Source: Geomonas subterranea
GTDB lineage: Bacteria > Desulfobacterota > Desulfuromonadia > Geobacterales > Geobacteraceae
Assembly (NCBI RefSeq): GCF_019063845.1
Contig: NZ_CP077683.1
Coordinates: forward strand, 1,426,001-1,490,000
Direction: 5' to 3'
Length of the DNA stretch: 64,000 nt
Shown piece by piece: positions 23,302-32,458 of the stretch. How positions within the stretch are numbered: position 1 is the stretch's first letter; the number at the start of each line of letters is the position of its first letter. A program made the translations under genes and the position numbers. The notes below the pieces were generated by a model, which saw only the letters and a program-made list of their open reading frames with translations, was not told the DNA's origin and did not search any database.

Positions 23302-25995
23302 TTAGCTGTCGCGTTCGGCGCAGCAAGGCAACAACACGCTGAACGTACTCCCCTTGTCCGGCTCACTATTGACACGGATTGCCCCTTTGTGACCGCGCAC
23401 TATGCCTTGTACTGCAGGAAGCCCCAATCCCCTCCCGGTAAACTTGGTGGAAAAGAACGGGTCAAAAATCTTCTCTTGCGTCTCTTTGTTCATGCCACAG
23501 CCGGTGTCTCTTATCTCCAGCAGCACATACCGCCCTTCCGGAACGGCGCCACCAAACCCGCCATCATCCAGGCAGTGCCGGTCGCAATCCCGCCAACTGG
23601 TAGACACGGTGATGGTTCCAGGCTGATCTCCAATGGACTCGGAGGCGTTGAGCACCAGATTCGTGACGATCTGGGATATCTGGCTGGCATCTGCTTCCAT
23701 CAGAGGAATCGGCTTGGTCAGATTCAATATGAGTTCCGCCTTGGATGTGATGGAGGACATCAGGACGCGCCCCTGTTTCTCGATAACCCCATTCAGGTCA
23801 ACCGACTCGACGACGAATTTCCCTTTGCCCGAGTAGGCCAGCATCTGTCTGGCGAGGTCAGCGGCTTTCTCTGCAGATTTCTCGATCCGCTTCAGGTTTT
23901 CCCGAACGGAGGAACCGATATCCGCCTGCAATAGTGCAAGTTCGGCATTGCCAATTATGGCTGTGAGAATATTGTTGAAGTCGTGTGCGATGCCTCCAGC
24001 CAGAATCCCCAGGCTTTCCATCCTCCTGGCGTCCTGCAGCTGACGTTCAAGCTTCAGGTGCTCTTCCTGGGCCATTTTACGTTCTGTTGTTTCCAGCAGG
24101 GAGAACACCAGCCCTATGACGTTACCTGTGGAGTCGCGAACAGGGATAAGCGACCAGTCCCAGTACGTCACGCCCCGCTCTGGCTGATCGGGAAATTCGA
24201 AAGGCCGCTCCTTGATGTACGCCGGTATGCCGGTGTCGCGCACCTGACGAAAAAGCGCTTCTACTTCGCCCCCCGGGTAGAGAGAAAAGTGGTTCCTGCC
24301 GACCATCTCTTCCGGCCTCAGCCGGCAGGTGGCGGCATACGCGCTGTTGACGGCCACGAAGTTGAAATCCAAATCGAGGTAGACCAGACAAACATCGGTC
24401 GCGTTTATAATTTCCATCATCATCGCATGTTGACGCTCAGCCTCATCCTGCACCTTTTTCAGCTCAGTGACATCGACTCCCAGGCCGCCAACGAACCTTT
24501 TTCCTGCGGCATCCTTGAACAGGAACTTGGTGGTAAGCCACCAGGATGTCATCCCTGTCGCGTCCACTACGGGCTCTATGGTTTCCAGCGAAGTCCCGCT
24601 GGCAAGGACCTGGTGATCGTGGATGCGAAATACTTCAGCAAGATCCTGCGGCCACAGTTCGTAGTCTGTCTTGCCGTACCAGTTTTTCGATTCTGCGGCA
24701 AACCTTTTACAGAAGGTATCATTTCGGAACACGTGCCGACCATCCTCATCCTTCATCCAGGAGACGATGGAATTATTGCTGAGATATGACTGCAGCAAGC
24801 GTTCCGATGCCCTGGATTCCGCTTCAGCCTGCAACCGCTTGCGGCGATTCCACACCAGGAAGACGATCAGGGCGCCCTCCCCCGCCATCAACAGGATGGC
24901 GATGCCAATGTACCCCCAGTACTGTTCCCAAAATCCCGGACGGTAGTTGATGAGAACGCTGCCTTTAGGGAGTCGGGATTTGTCCACCCCCCAGCGCCGT
25001 ATTTCATTCCAGTCAAACATCGGAGCGTGCTTCAGAAAACTGACCTCTTTCACGTAACCTGCTTTGCCGGCTATGAGTTCCCCGGCAAGGCGGGCAGTCT
25101 CCTCTCCAAGTTTTCCAAAAGAGAGGAGATCACCGCCGACGATACCTGAGCCCAGTAGCGAGTCGTAGAGACCGAATACCGGTGATTTTGAGGCACGGGA
25201 AATGTCGGACACACCAGCTGTCGGGAGATAGCTGTTTCCACTGGAGTCCTTTGTCAGTCTGGTATAAAGGATGATGGTATGGTCGCGCCTCTTTCCAACC
25301 TCCTGTAAAATCCCGGGCAAGGAATTGTTTGTCAAATAGCGAACGGAAAGCGTCCCTGTGAAATTTTTCAGCGCATCCTGCGCGGCCTCCAGGTAGGGTG
25401 CATCGTCCATCGTCGGGCCTGACACGACAATGATCTCCTTGGTATCTGGAAGCAGCGCCAAGGCATAGCGGAGAGTGTGCAATGCATCGAGGCTGTAGAC
25501 GAGCTGTATGACCTTTCGTCCCAGGCCAGGCGGCGTTTCCGTCTCTTTCGGAACCACAGCCACCATCGGTACGCCGCGAAAAAGGTCCTTCCCTTCCGAC
25601 TTCATGAAGTTCCACGCATCCCCATGAAACACGACTATCGAATCGAATTTCGTGCCGGAATATTTACGGCTCAGAAACCTGGCAAGTTCTCGCGGGTACG
25701 CAGGGTCAGGGTGACGCTGAAGATCGAGGTACTCCTGGTACTGATCAGCATCATCAAAGCCTGCTTTTTTCAATGCCGGCAGCAATCCGTTATTGATGAT
25801 TTGGTGGGCATGGAGCTGGCTGACTCTGCCATATATGATGAGAACTTTTGGCGGATGCGGGGCTTGTTCGTTATAGGCAGAAGCCTGGTGAATCCCCAGT
25901 ACGAGCAGAATTAAAACGGAAGGCAGAAGGCGGCATAATGGGGAGTGGAAAAAGACAGGGAAATACAAGGGATGTTTGTGCATCTCGCTGGTCAT
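23302..25995 (-). CDS. membrane histidine kinase with periplasmic binding-type sensor and two PAS domains
   Basis: An 897-residue sensor kinase. Residues 1-42 form a signal anchor. Residues 48-345 form a periplasmic domain like the ABC-transporter substrate-binding proteins of the LuxP/TMP type (PKVLIIYGRVSQLHAHQ…). A transmembrane helix lies at about 360-382. PAS 1 (WMKDEDGRHVFRN) is at about 400-510 and PAS 2 (EIINATDVCLVYLDLDF) at about 525-640. The dimerisation helix ILAGGIAHDFNNIL carries the phospho-acceptor His671. The ATPase domain has NLVLNASES, DTGCGMN and GRGLGLPAV. There is no receiver domain and no adjacent response regulator, so the partner is elsewhere. ATG 25995 is chosen over a far longer frame because AAGGGGGGCTTTGTC precedes it. 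Confidence 0.9.
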   Translation of the reverse strand: MTSEMHKHPLYFPVFFHSPLCRLLPSVLILLVLGIHQASAYNEQAPHPPKVLIIYGRVSQLHAHQIINNGLLPALKKAGFDDADQYQEYLDLQRHPDPAYPRELARFLSRKYSGTKFDSIVVFHGDAWNFMKSEGKDLFRGVPMVAVVPKETETPPGLGRKVIQLVYSLDALHTLRYALALLPDTKEIIVVSGPTMDDAPYLEAAQDALKNFTGTLSVRYLTNNSLPGILQEVGKRRDHTIILYTRLTKDSSGNSYLPTAGVSDISRASKSPVFGLYDSLLGSGIVGGDLLSFGKLGEETARLAGELIAGKAGYVKEVSFLKHAPMFDWNEIRRWGVDKSRLPKGSVLINYRPGFWEQYWGYIGIAILLMAGEGALIVFLVWNRRKRLQAEAESRASERLLQSYLSNNSIVSWMKDEDGRHVFRNDTFCKRFAAESKNWYGKTDYELWPQDLAEVFRIHDHQVLASGTSLETIEPVVDATGMTSWWLTTKFLFKDAAGKRFVGGLGVDVTELKKVQDEAERQHAMMMEIINATDVCLVYLDLDFNFVAVNSAYAATCRLRPEEMVGRNHFSLYPGGEVEALFRQVRDTGIPAYIKERPFEFPDQPERGVTYWDWSLIPVRDSTGNVIGLVFSLLETTERKMAQEEHLKLERQLQDARRMESLGILAGGIAHDFNNILTAIIGNAELALLQADIGSSVRENLKRIEKSAEKAADLARQMLAYSGKGKFVVESVDLNGVIEKQGRVLMSSITSKAELILNLTKPIPLMEADASQISQIVTNLVLNASESIGDQPGTITVSTSWRDCDRHCLDDGGFGGAVPEGRYVLLEIRDTGCGMNKETQEKIFDPFFSTKFTGRGLGLPAVQGIVRGHKGAIRVNSEPDKGSTFSVLLPCCAERDS

Positions 25996-26252
25996 GACAA
26001 AGCCCCCCTTTGTACGTGATCTACTATAGCATTTGAGAGTTGCGCGGCAACCGAGCAATGGCACACAGCTATAAAAGCAGAGCGATCCTGGGGTCCTTTG
26101 AGAGTACGCGTAAGCTGAGAGTAAGAAAGTTGAAGCCCCACAAATGGCTGCCTGAAGGCCTGCATATTGTGACAAGGTGGGACGGCACGGTGCCGGATCA
26201 TTGTGTGGGGAGGAGGCGACGGGAGTCGCCAGGGGGGGGAGAGCGGAAAACG

Positions 26253-26286
26253 AAACAGCCCCCCGGCAAGAACCGGGAGGCTGTTT
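26253..26286. terminator. terminator downstream of tRNA-Met
   Basis: AAACAGCC…GGCTGTTT arms with an inner CCGG/CCGG pair form a hairpin with T-rich sequence on both sides. It lies directly after the tRNA on the minus strand. Confidence 0.75.
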
Positions 26287-26292
26287 TTTTAA

Positions 26293-26369
26293 TGGTGGCG
26301 GTGCAGGGACTTGAACCCCGGACAACACGGATATGAGCCGTGTGCTCTAACCAGCTGAGCTACACCGCC
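26293..26369 (-). tRNA. tRNA-Met (anticodon CAU)
   Basis: A 77-nt cloverleaf on the minus strand. The acceptor stem is GGCGGTG/CACCGCC, the D arm GCTCAGCTGGTTAGAGC, the anticodon arm CACGG-CTCATAT-CCGTG, and the T arm contains GGTTCAAGT. The 3' CCA is encoded. CAU could also be a lysidine-modified tRNA-Ile; the initiator is excluded because the first acceptor pair is G-C, not the C-A mismatch. I favour elongator Met. Confidence 0.9.
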
Positions 26370-26527
26370 GAGCTCTATAATGTAATAATGTCAGATACCT
26401 ACTGCAGTCTCAAGGACTCTTTCGCGCCGCCTCAAGAGACACTCTTTATATTCTAGAGCGCATTTTTTGTCAATAAAAAACTGTGCTAAAACTTTTTCAT
26501 CTGTATCATCCACAACAACGATGCAAT

Positions 26528-27190
26528 CTACTTCACGATATCCAGAAGCTCGACCTCGAATACCAGTGTCGCATTAGGGGGAATCATCCCGGCACCACGT
26601 TGGGCATAAGCAAGGTCGGGAGGACAGACCAACTGGGCCTTCCCACCAACCTTCATCTTCTGCAAACCTTCGGTCCAACACTTGATCACCTGGTTCACAC
26701 TAAATTCCGCAGGAGCACCCGACTTATATGAGTTGTCGAATTCCTTGCCGTCGACAAGAGTACCGCGATAGTGCACCTTCACCTTGTCGGTAGCTGTTGG
26801 GCTCGCACCGGTCCCTTCCTTGAGCGGCTTATAGATGAGACCGGAGGGAGTCTTCACTGCGCCTTTCTCACTCGCGGCCTTCTCGATGAATTCCTGGGAT
26901 TTCGCAGCAAGCTTATCGCTCTGTGCGGCACGGCGGGCTGTTATCAGTTGCTGAGCTTTCACCCCGTACGGGGCGATGTCAAAACTCGGGGCCTTCCTTT
27001 CAATTCCATCCTTAAGCCCTTTCAGCACCTGGTCGGTCTCATCCTGGGACATATCGATCCCGCCAAGCTGCCGGGAGAGGAACTGTCCAACCGCATAAAA
27101 TGTTTTCTGTTCGTCCGCTTTCTTCTCGTCGGCCGCATAGGCGGGCAGTGCGAATAGTGCTACTAATGCAATGATCAAAAGTCTGCTCAT
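26528..27190 (-). CDS. periplasmic FKBP-type peptidyl-prolyl isomerase (Mip/FkpA-like)
   Basis: A 220-residue protein. MSRLLIIALVALFALPAYAA is a Sec signal peptide. An N-terminal helical dimerisation region (FLSRQLGGIDM…) has the Mip-like FKBP-N pattern. The C-terminal FKBP domain at about 125-220 contains KVHYRGTLVDGKEFDNSY, VIKCWTEGLQKMKVGGKA and IPPNATLVFEVELLDI. It accelerates proline isomerisation during folding of exported proteins. ATG 27190 has a clear CAGGAGGAGTACC ribosome site. The neighbours are a tRNA and mucR, so it looks monocistronic. Confidence 0.93.
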   Translation of the reverse strand: MSRLLIIALVALFALPAYAADEKKADEQKTFYAVGQFLSRQLGGIDMSQDETDQVLKGLKDGIERKAPSFDIAPYGVKAQQLITARRAAQSDKLAAKSQEFIEKAASEKGAVKTPSGLIYKPLKEGTGASPTATDKVKVHYRGTLVDGKEFDNSYKSGAPAEFSVNQVIKCWTEGLQKMKVGGKAQLVCPPDLAYAQRGAGMIPPNATLVFEVELLDIVK

Positions 27191-27281
27191 GGTACTCCTC
27201 CTGTAATGTTTTTCACGAAGGTACAACTATACCAGCATTCGCATGGTGTGCACCTGACACTTTCACAGATCAACAAACGAA

Positions 27282-27309
27282 AAACAGCACCCCGATCGAG
27301 GTGCTGTTT
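27282..27309 (-). terminator. intrinsic terminator after mucR-like gene
   Basis: AAACAGCACC…GGTGCTGTTT is a 10-bp stem with an 8-nt loop. On the minus strand it is followed by TTTTCGTTTGTTG, 22 bases after the stop of 27331-27906. Confidence 0.85.
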
Positions 27310-27330
27310 GTTGTGACTGTGGAGAGAGGG

Positions 27331-27906
27331 TTACTTCTTTGCCTTGGGTGCAGTTGTCTTTGCCTTGGCGGCTTTGGGGGCCGCTGCGGTCTTTGCCGGC
27401 GCCTTGGCTGCCTTTGCGGGTGCCTTGGCGGGCTTGGCTGCCTTGGCGGGCTTCACCGGCTTGGCGACGCCTTCTTTCTTGGCCTCTATGTTGGCCATGC
27501 GAACTTCACGGGCCTTGGCAAGGTTATCGGCCAGACCACGGTCCTGAGCCATCTTGCGGCGCGCCTCGGAATAGCTTTTCGCGGAAAGCGCCTGTTTGCT
27601 GGAGATGCCGAACTGCTTCTTGTAGGCACCGGGTTTCATGCCGTGGGCGGTGCTCAGGTGACGCGCGAGGGTCTTGAACCCACCCTTGCCGCAGATGAGG
27701 CAGACAACTTCATTCTTCTTGAAAGCCTCCTTGACTGAGACAGAAGAACGCGTTTCTTCTACACCTTCGATAGCCTGCCCGGCTTCGAGGTTTTTGAGTG
27801 CTGCATGAACCTTGGCTATTTCCGCAAGAAGCTCGTCCGATGTCATCGGCGTGCTGGAGGCGTGCGATGAGACGAGTTGTGCCGCTATTTCCACCAATGT
27901 CGCCAT
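27331..27906 (-). CDS. MucR/Ros-family regulator with a histone-H1-like Lys/Ala/Pro tail
   Basis: A 191-residue DNA-binding protein. Residues about 55-115 contain the single zinc finger VCLICGKGGFKTLARHLSTA (C-X2-C…H-X4-5-H) followed by GMKPGAYKKQFGI, the hallmark of MucR/Ros. The last about 50 residues are almost only Lys, Ala and Pro (KPVKPAKAAKPAKAPAKAA…), resembling the tails of H1-like nucleoid proteins. MucR proteins act as H-NS-like silencers of AT-rich genes; the tail suggests non-specific DNA binding. The ATG has CCAAGGAGGATGATTA before it, and a terminator follows the stop. Confidence 0.9.
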   Translation of the reverse strand: MATLVEIAAQLVSSHASSTPMTSDELLAEIAKVHAALKNLEAGQAIEGVEETRSSVSVKEAFKKNEVVCLICGKGGFKTLARHLSTAHGMKPGAYKKQFGISSKQALSAKSYSEARRKMAQDRGLADNLAKAREVRMANIEAKKEGVAKPVKPAKAAKPAKAPAKAAKAPAKTAAAPKAAKAKTTAPKAKK

Positions 27907-28140
27907 TAATCATCCTCCTTGGTATATGATGGACTGATTAATAGCAGAGACAAAAATATTGTCAATAATAAAGTACAAATAATGTTGGTCCTAACTTTGT
28001 ATTTCTACATGCTTGATGTTAGGTTTGACGTTCGAAGAGTACATCAAGGAAGGTAACAGCAGATGAAATGATCGAAGAGGCAACAACGGTAAACTATCGG
28101 CAAGGGTCTCCGGTGAAGAAGCTATTACGAAGGACTGTGT

Positions 28141-29130
28141 TCAAAATAGATCATGGCCGTAATAAGCTGCACGCCCCGCGCCTAGAAGCGCGGTATCCTC
28201 GTTGAGGATCACGTGCACCGGGATCGACTGTACCAGGGGGCTCAGCCTCCCTTTGGCTGTGAAGGCGACCATGAAGGTGGCGCCTTTGAGCAGGTCAAGG
28301 ATCTTCGGAGCGATGCCGCCCCCAAGGTAGACCCCGCCGGTGGCTAGAAACCTGAGCGCAGCGTTGCCAGCCTCGGCGCCGTAGACGCCGATGAAGAGTT
28401 CGACCGCCTTGACGCACATCGGGCAGCTCCCCTTGAGAGCGGCCTTGGTAATGACGGCGGGGGGATCCTCGCTCCCCATGGCCTGGACGACGCCGGGCTG
28501 CTCGCTGAAGTGGCGCCTGTCACGAAGGAAACGGTAGATGTCGTGCAGACCTGGGCCAGAAAGCACCCGTTCGTAGCTCACGCGGCCGTGCTTTGCCTGC
28601 AGGTACAGTAACAGTTCCGTTTCGAGGTCGTTACGCGCGGCGAAATCGGCGTGACCAGCCTCGGAGGGAAGCGGCCGGTGGGTGTCGCCGTCCCAATAGG
28701 CGAGCGATTCGCCAAGGCCGGTCCCGGCGGAAACGACGGCGATGGTTCCCTGAGGATGGGGGGTGCCGGGGTTGAGGGTGAAGAGGTCCTCCTGTTTCAA
28801 CGCGGCGATGCCGTAAGTGTTGGCCTCGAGATCGTTGATCAGTCGGACATGGGAGAGCCCCAGGGTCTGGGCGAGGTCGGTGCTTTCGATGGTCCATGGC
28901 AGGTTCGGGGTGCGTACGCGCCCTTCGATGATGGGTCCGGCGATCCCGAGGCAGGCGCGCTCGGCCACGAGGCCATGCTGCAGGGCGAAGTGGCGCAGTA
29001 TGTCGGTAAGGCTGCCGTGCGCGGAGCTTTTGTACTGCGCCTGAGCGAGCACGGTGAGACCGGCGGCGTCCGCCTCGAAGTACGCAAGCCGCGTGGAAGT
29101 CCCTCCAACATCTCCCGCCAGGATCAGCAT
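28141..29130 (-). CDS. glk: glucokinase
   Basis: A 329-residue ROK-unrelated bacterial glucokinase that phosphorylates glucose to glucose 6-phosphate. The phosphate-binding loop LILAGDVGGTSTRLAYF is at the very N-terminus. CLGIAGPIIEGRVRTPNLPW, LINDLEANTYG with the catalytic Asp, GTGLGE, and LATGGVYLGGGIAPKIL follow in family order. ATG 29130 is preferred over a frame from 29160 because CGGAAGGAGGCGGT precedes it and the conserved loop starts at residue 2. It lies alone; upstream is a dense REP cluster at 29318-29566. Confidence 0.92.
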   Translation of the reverse strand: MLILAGDVGGTSTRLAYFEADAAGLTVLAQAQYKSSAHGSLTDILRHFALQHGLVAERACLGIAGPIIEGRVRTPNLPWTIESTDLAQTLGLSHVRLINDLEANTYGIAALKQEDLFTLNPGTPHPQGTIAVVSAGTGLGESLAYWDGDTHRPLPSEAGHADFAARNDLETELLLYLQAKHGRVSYERVLSGPGLHDIYRFLRDRRHFSEQPGVVQAMGSEDPPAVITKAALKGSCPMCVKAVELFIGVYGAEAGNAALRFLATGGVYLGGGIAPKILDLLKGATFMVAFTAKGRLSPLVQSIPVHVILNEDTALLGAGRAAYYGHDLF

Positions 29131-29317
29131 ACCGCCTCCTTCCGGCTCGGCACCGGCCACGCCTGAGAATACCAGCCGCGCTCGACTGGCGCTACTTGAT
29201 GCCGCCCGTGTCTTCGCTCCGTGGCTTCACGATCAGGCGTGATCACCGCCATCTCCGCCACTGTCCACTTGCCACAAAGAGAAATCCGGGTGAGACGGCC
29301 AGGGACGAAATGACAAC

Positions 29318-29566
29318 GGCCGGCAGAGCCCTCACCCGCCCTTCGGGCACCCTCTCCCGGAGGGAGAGGGGCTAGAGAAAGCAACCCTATCCCCGGGGCC
29401 GGCAGAGCCCTCACCCGCCCTTCGGGCACCCTCTCCCGGGGGGAGAGGGGACTCAAGGAAAATCATCGAAGATCACCCGCCGGACGCCCTCTCCCGGGGG
29501 GAGAGGGGACTAGAGGAAAGCAACCACTCGGGCACCCTCTCCCGGAGGGAGAGGGACTAGGGTAAA
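29318..29566. repeat. cluster of REP-like palindromes
   Basis: Several copies of a module built from CCTCACCCGCCCTTCGGGCA followed by a CCCTCTCCCGGAGGGAGAGG palindrome. The first two full modules start at 29318 and 29397, and truncated ones continue to 29566. The phrase AATCATCGAAGATC that ends pqiC recurs at 29461, so the duplications copied the 3' end of that gene. The same family appears at 55371-55535. Confidence 0.85.
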
Positions 29567-30151
29567 TCATCGAAGATCGACCACGCTTTTGGCGACCTGC
29601 GCGCTCAACGCGGAGAGGGCCCGGCTGAAAGCGTCGGCGACGGCATCGTAGTCGGAACCGGTCACCTTCTCACGAATCTCGCCCCGCCCTTCCCTTCTGG
29701 CTGCTCCGGGGCCGCGCACCACCCAACTTGCCTCCACGGTGACGCTGTCACCGGGTACCGCTTCCAGGCGGACGATGTCCACCAGCACGCGGTATTGCGC
29801 GGCGGCGCCGGAAACCTGGTCATAGGCGAAGACGCGGCTCGATCCAAGCGCACCCCCCAGGTCCTTGGCCAAAAGACGCGGCATCTCGTTTTTCAGGGGC
29901 TCGGCCCAGCGATGGGACTCCAAAACGGCCACGCGGTTAGGCGCAAGGCGCACCACCAGTTGCGGCCGGTTCACCAGTTCGGGGATGGTCACCGGGCCGA
30001 CGGCGACCGCGCTGGAGAAGGTTTGCTGCACGGCACTGGCGGGTGTTGCCGGAGTGAGGGTGTAAAAGCTGACCCGGGGCGACCTGCTGCAGGCGGAGCA
30101 AGAAAGCACGGCAGCTATGATTACCAGGGCGGATGTCCTGCGCATGGTCAT
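29567..30151 (-). CDS. pqiC: PqiC-like outer-membrane lipoprotein of an MCE lipid-transport system
   Basis: A 194-residue protein. MTMRRTSALVIIAAVLSCSAC gives a lipobox (SAC) and the mature part begins SRSPRVSFYTLTP, the typical start of PqiC/YmbA ABC-type auxiliary lipoproteins (DUF330). PqiC docks the periplasmic end of the PqiB tunnel at the outer membrane. The start overlaps the pqiB stop by four bases (ATGA), showing tight translational coupling. The RNRPQLVVR segment and the C-terminal amphipathic helix fit the family. Confidence 0.85.
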   Translation of the reverse strand: MTMRRTSALVIIAAVLSCSACSRSPRVSFYTLTPATPASAVQQTFSSAVAVGPVTIPELVNRPQLVVRLAPNRVAVLESHRWAEPLKNEMPRLLAKDLGGALGSSRVFAYDQVSGAAAQYRVLVDIVRLEAVPGDSVTVEASWVVRGPGAARREGRGEIREKVTGSDYDAVADAFSRALSALSAQVAKSVVDLR

Positions 30152-31827
30152 TTTTCCTCCTTCTTGCCGCGAATCAGCGCTTCGGGGTGCTGCTCGAGGT
30201 AATCCCCGAGCACCCGCAGCGACTGGGCCGCCCGGGACACTTCGCGCATGGTGTCGCGCAGGTCGACCTGCACCGGCGCATCGGCGGAGAGGACCTGGCT
30301 GGCGCCTCCCAGGGTGCCTCTCGCCTCGGTCAGGGTCTTTCTGACGTCCTCCAGTGTGGTCCTGGTATCGGTCAGGACCGACTTCGCTTCCGGCACCAGG
30401 GAGCGGTCCATGTTCTTCAGAAGCTGATCGGCGCTTTTCAGTGTGTCATCCAGGCTCCGCAGGGTGCGTCCGGCATCCCCGGTGAGTTTCTCAAGGGGGA
30501 GCTTCTCTATCTTCTGGACGATCTCGATCAGGTTCTTCTGCAGCTTCTCCATGGAGCCGGGGACGGTCGGGAAGCGCGGCGGCGAGGCGTTCCAGTCGAT
30601 TTTCGATGGACGCGCGCCGGGGACGAAATCGAGGGCGACGTAGAGCTGGCCGGTCAACAGGCTCCCGCTCTTGATCTGGGCCCGGAATCCGTGCGATACC
30701 AGGTCGTCGAGGAGTCTGCGTGTCTGCGCACCGCCGGAAGGGGGGAGTTTACCGTCGCTGCCCCGGTGCAGCAGGGTAAGAAGGTGTTCGGGGTAGAACT
30801 GGATCTCAACCGGCACCGTGAAATCCCTGCGGGAGGGGTCCAGCGCGACGTCGATGTTGGTGACCTCACCGACGGTTACCCCGCGCAAATCGACCGGCGC
30901 GCCGACGGCGAGCCCCCGGACCGACTCGCCGAACATGAGTACGAATTTTTCGGAGGCGGCGGCGTTCTTCAGTGCCTCGTCGCGGGTGCCGTAGAGGGTG
31001 TACGCGGTGTTGGCGGGGGCCGCCTGGCTTTCGGAGGCGTTCGGGGACTGCTCGAAGGAGATGCCACCCAAAAGGACGGCCAGCATCGATTCCGTGTTCA
31101 GCTTCACGCCGCCCGGTGTCACGGTGAGGTCGACGCCGCTGGCATGCCAGAAGAAGGTGTTGGTGGTGACGAAGCGGTCGTACGGGGAACGGATGAACAC
31201 CCTGACCGAGACCCCCTTGCCGTCGCTGTCCAGATCGGTGGCGATGACCTGCCCCACCTGCATGCGGCGGAAAAATACCGGCGAACCGGTGTAGAGCGAG
31301 CCGACGTCCTCGGTGTGCAGCACGTACTGGCGCCCGGGAACGTCCATGGAGACCGCCGGCGGGGATTCCAGCCCGACGAACTGGTCACGCGGTTCGGTGG
31401 ATGTGCCCGCCTCGACTCCTATGTAGGAGCCCCCCAGAAGCGTGGTGAGGCCGGTGACGTTGCCGCCGGAGATGCGGGCGCGCACCACCCAGAAGCGGGT
31501 GTCCTTGACCATGAGCCCCTTGGCGTCCTTGGAGACCTCGGCGGTCACGACAACGTGGGAGCGGTCGTTGGAGATGGCGATGGACTTCACCTCGCCGATC
31601 ATGACGTCCTTGTACTTGAGCTTGGTCTTCCCCGCTTCCAGCCCCTCGCCGGTCTTGAAGGAGATGGTGATGGTCTCGCCGCGGTCGATCCAGGCCTTCG
31701 CAGCGATGGAAAGGCCGATGATGGCGGCGACGATGGGGATGATCCAGACCAGCTGTATCGAGAAGCGGCGTCTGGGTTCGCTGACCGCTTCCGGCACGTC
31801 CTGCATATCGTCTTGTCTGTCAGTCAT
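30148..31827 (-). CDS. pqiB: PqiB-like MCE tunnel protein
   Basis: A 559-residue protein anchored by one N-terminal helix (FSIQLVWIIPIVAAIIG), followed by three MCE/MlaD domains. The first begins ETITISFKTGEGLEAGKTKL, the second follows VGLESPPAVSMDVPGRQY, and the third includes GLAVGAPVDLRGVTVGEV. The C-terminus is a long coiled-coil region (about 450-545) that would form the tunnel needle. MCE proteins of this class hexamerise and carry phospholipids between the membranes. It overlaps pqiA by 8 bp and pqiC by 4 bp, so the operon is compact: pqiA1-pqiA2-pqiB-pqiC. Confidence 0.92.
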   Translation of the reverse strand: MTDRQDDMQDVPEAVSEPRRRFSIQLVWIIPIVAAIIGLSIAAKAWIDRGETITISFKTGEGLEAGKTKLKYKDVMIGEVKSIAISNDRSHVVVTAEVSKDAKGLMVKDTRFWVVRARISGGNVTGLTTLLGGSYIGVEAGTSTEPRDQFVGLESPPAVSMDVPGRQYVLHTEDVGSLYTGSPVFFRRMQVGQVIATDLDSDGKGVSVRVFIRSPYDRFVTTNTFFWHASGVDLTVTPGGVKLNTESMLAVLLGGISFEQSPNASESQAAPANTAYTLYGTRDEALKNAAASEKFVLMFGESVRGLAVGAPVDLRGVTVGEVTNIDVALDPSRRDFTVPVEIQFYPEHLLTLLHRGSDGKLPPSGGAQTRRLLDDLVSHGFRAQIKSGSLLTGQLYVALDFVPGARPSKIDWNASPPRFPTVPGSMEKLQKNLIEIVQKIEKLPLEKLTGDAGRTLRSLDDTLKSADQLLKNMDRSLVPEAKSVLTDTRTTLEDVRKTLTEARGTLGGASQVLSADAPVQVDLRDTMREVSRAAQSLRVLGDYLEQHPEALIRGKKEEK

Positions 31828-32458
31828 GAAACTCCTCTTTCTGCAGCGGGTCCCAAATCAGGCGCGGTTCGAACTCCATGGTCGCGAACATGGTGAGGAC
31901 CACCACGGCGCCGAAGGCGACCGCCGCTGGACCCGCCTTTACCGTGGCCATGGAGCCCAGTTGCACCAGCGCCGCCAGCAGGGTCACCACGTAGATGTCG
32001 AGCATGGACCAGCGCCCCACCGCCTCCACCAGACGGTACAGGCGGGTACGCTGACGCGGGTTCCAGGTGGAGCGCCGCTGCACGGAAATGAGCAGCAGGG
32101 TCAGTGAAAACAGTTTGAGCAAAGGGATGGCCACGCTCGCTATGAATACGATGACCGCGATCATCCAGGAGCCGGTCTTCCAAAGGTGCACCACCCCGCT
32201 TACGATGGTGTCCTTCCGGTAGGTGATCAGGGAACCGGTCTCCATCATGATGAGGGCGTTGGCCGGGATATAGAGTATGTACGAGGCGATCACGAGCGCC
32301 CAGCAGCGCTGCACGCTCCCGGGCCTGCGGAAATGAAGCCTCGCCCCGCAGCGCGGGCAATGCGCCACGCGTCCGTTGCCGGTGCGCCGGGAGACGAGCT
32401 GGCAGACATGGCAGGAGCACAGGCCGCGCGCCGCGGCGATGGGAGCGCCGGCCGTCAC
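31820..32458 (-). CDS. PqiA-like membrane protein, second half-type subunit
   Basis: A 212-residue membrane protein with an N-terminal zinc-ribbon-like CSCHVCQLVSR…CPRCGARLHFR and four hydrophobic segments (WALVIASYILYIPANALIMM and others). This matches one half of E. coli PqiA, which holds two such modules in one chain. The GTG at 32458 overlaps the upstream stop by the GTGA arrangement; a longer frame from 32500 would overlap the upstream gene by 46 bp. It probably pairs with the product of 32455-33087 to make the inner-membrane part of the Pqi transporter. Confidence 0.85.
   Translation of the reverse strand: MTAGAPIAAARGLCSCHVCQLVSRRTGNGRVAHCPRCGARLHFRRPGSVQRCWALVIASYILYIPANALIMMETGSLITYRKDTIVSGVVHLWKTGSWMIAVIVFIASVAIPLLKLFSLTLLLISVQRRSTWNPRQRTRLYRLVEAVGRWSMLDIYVVTLLAALVQLGSMATVKAGPAAVAFGAVVVLTMFATMEFEPRLIWDPLQKEEFHD

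Noticed and set aside
26034..26328. N-terminal extension of the histidine kinase up to 26328
   Set aside because: It would run across the tRNA terminator, is low-complexity, and the ATG at 25995 has a strong ribosome site and signal anchor.
29124..29456. Minus-strand frame in the REP cluster
   Set aside because: Its codons are the palindromic repeats themselves; no conserved protein sequence.
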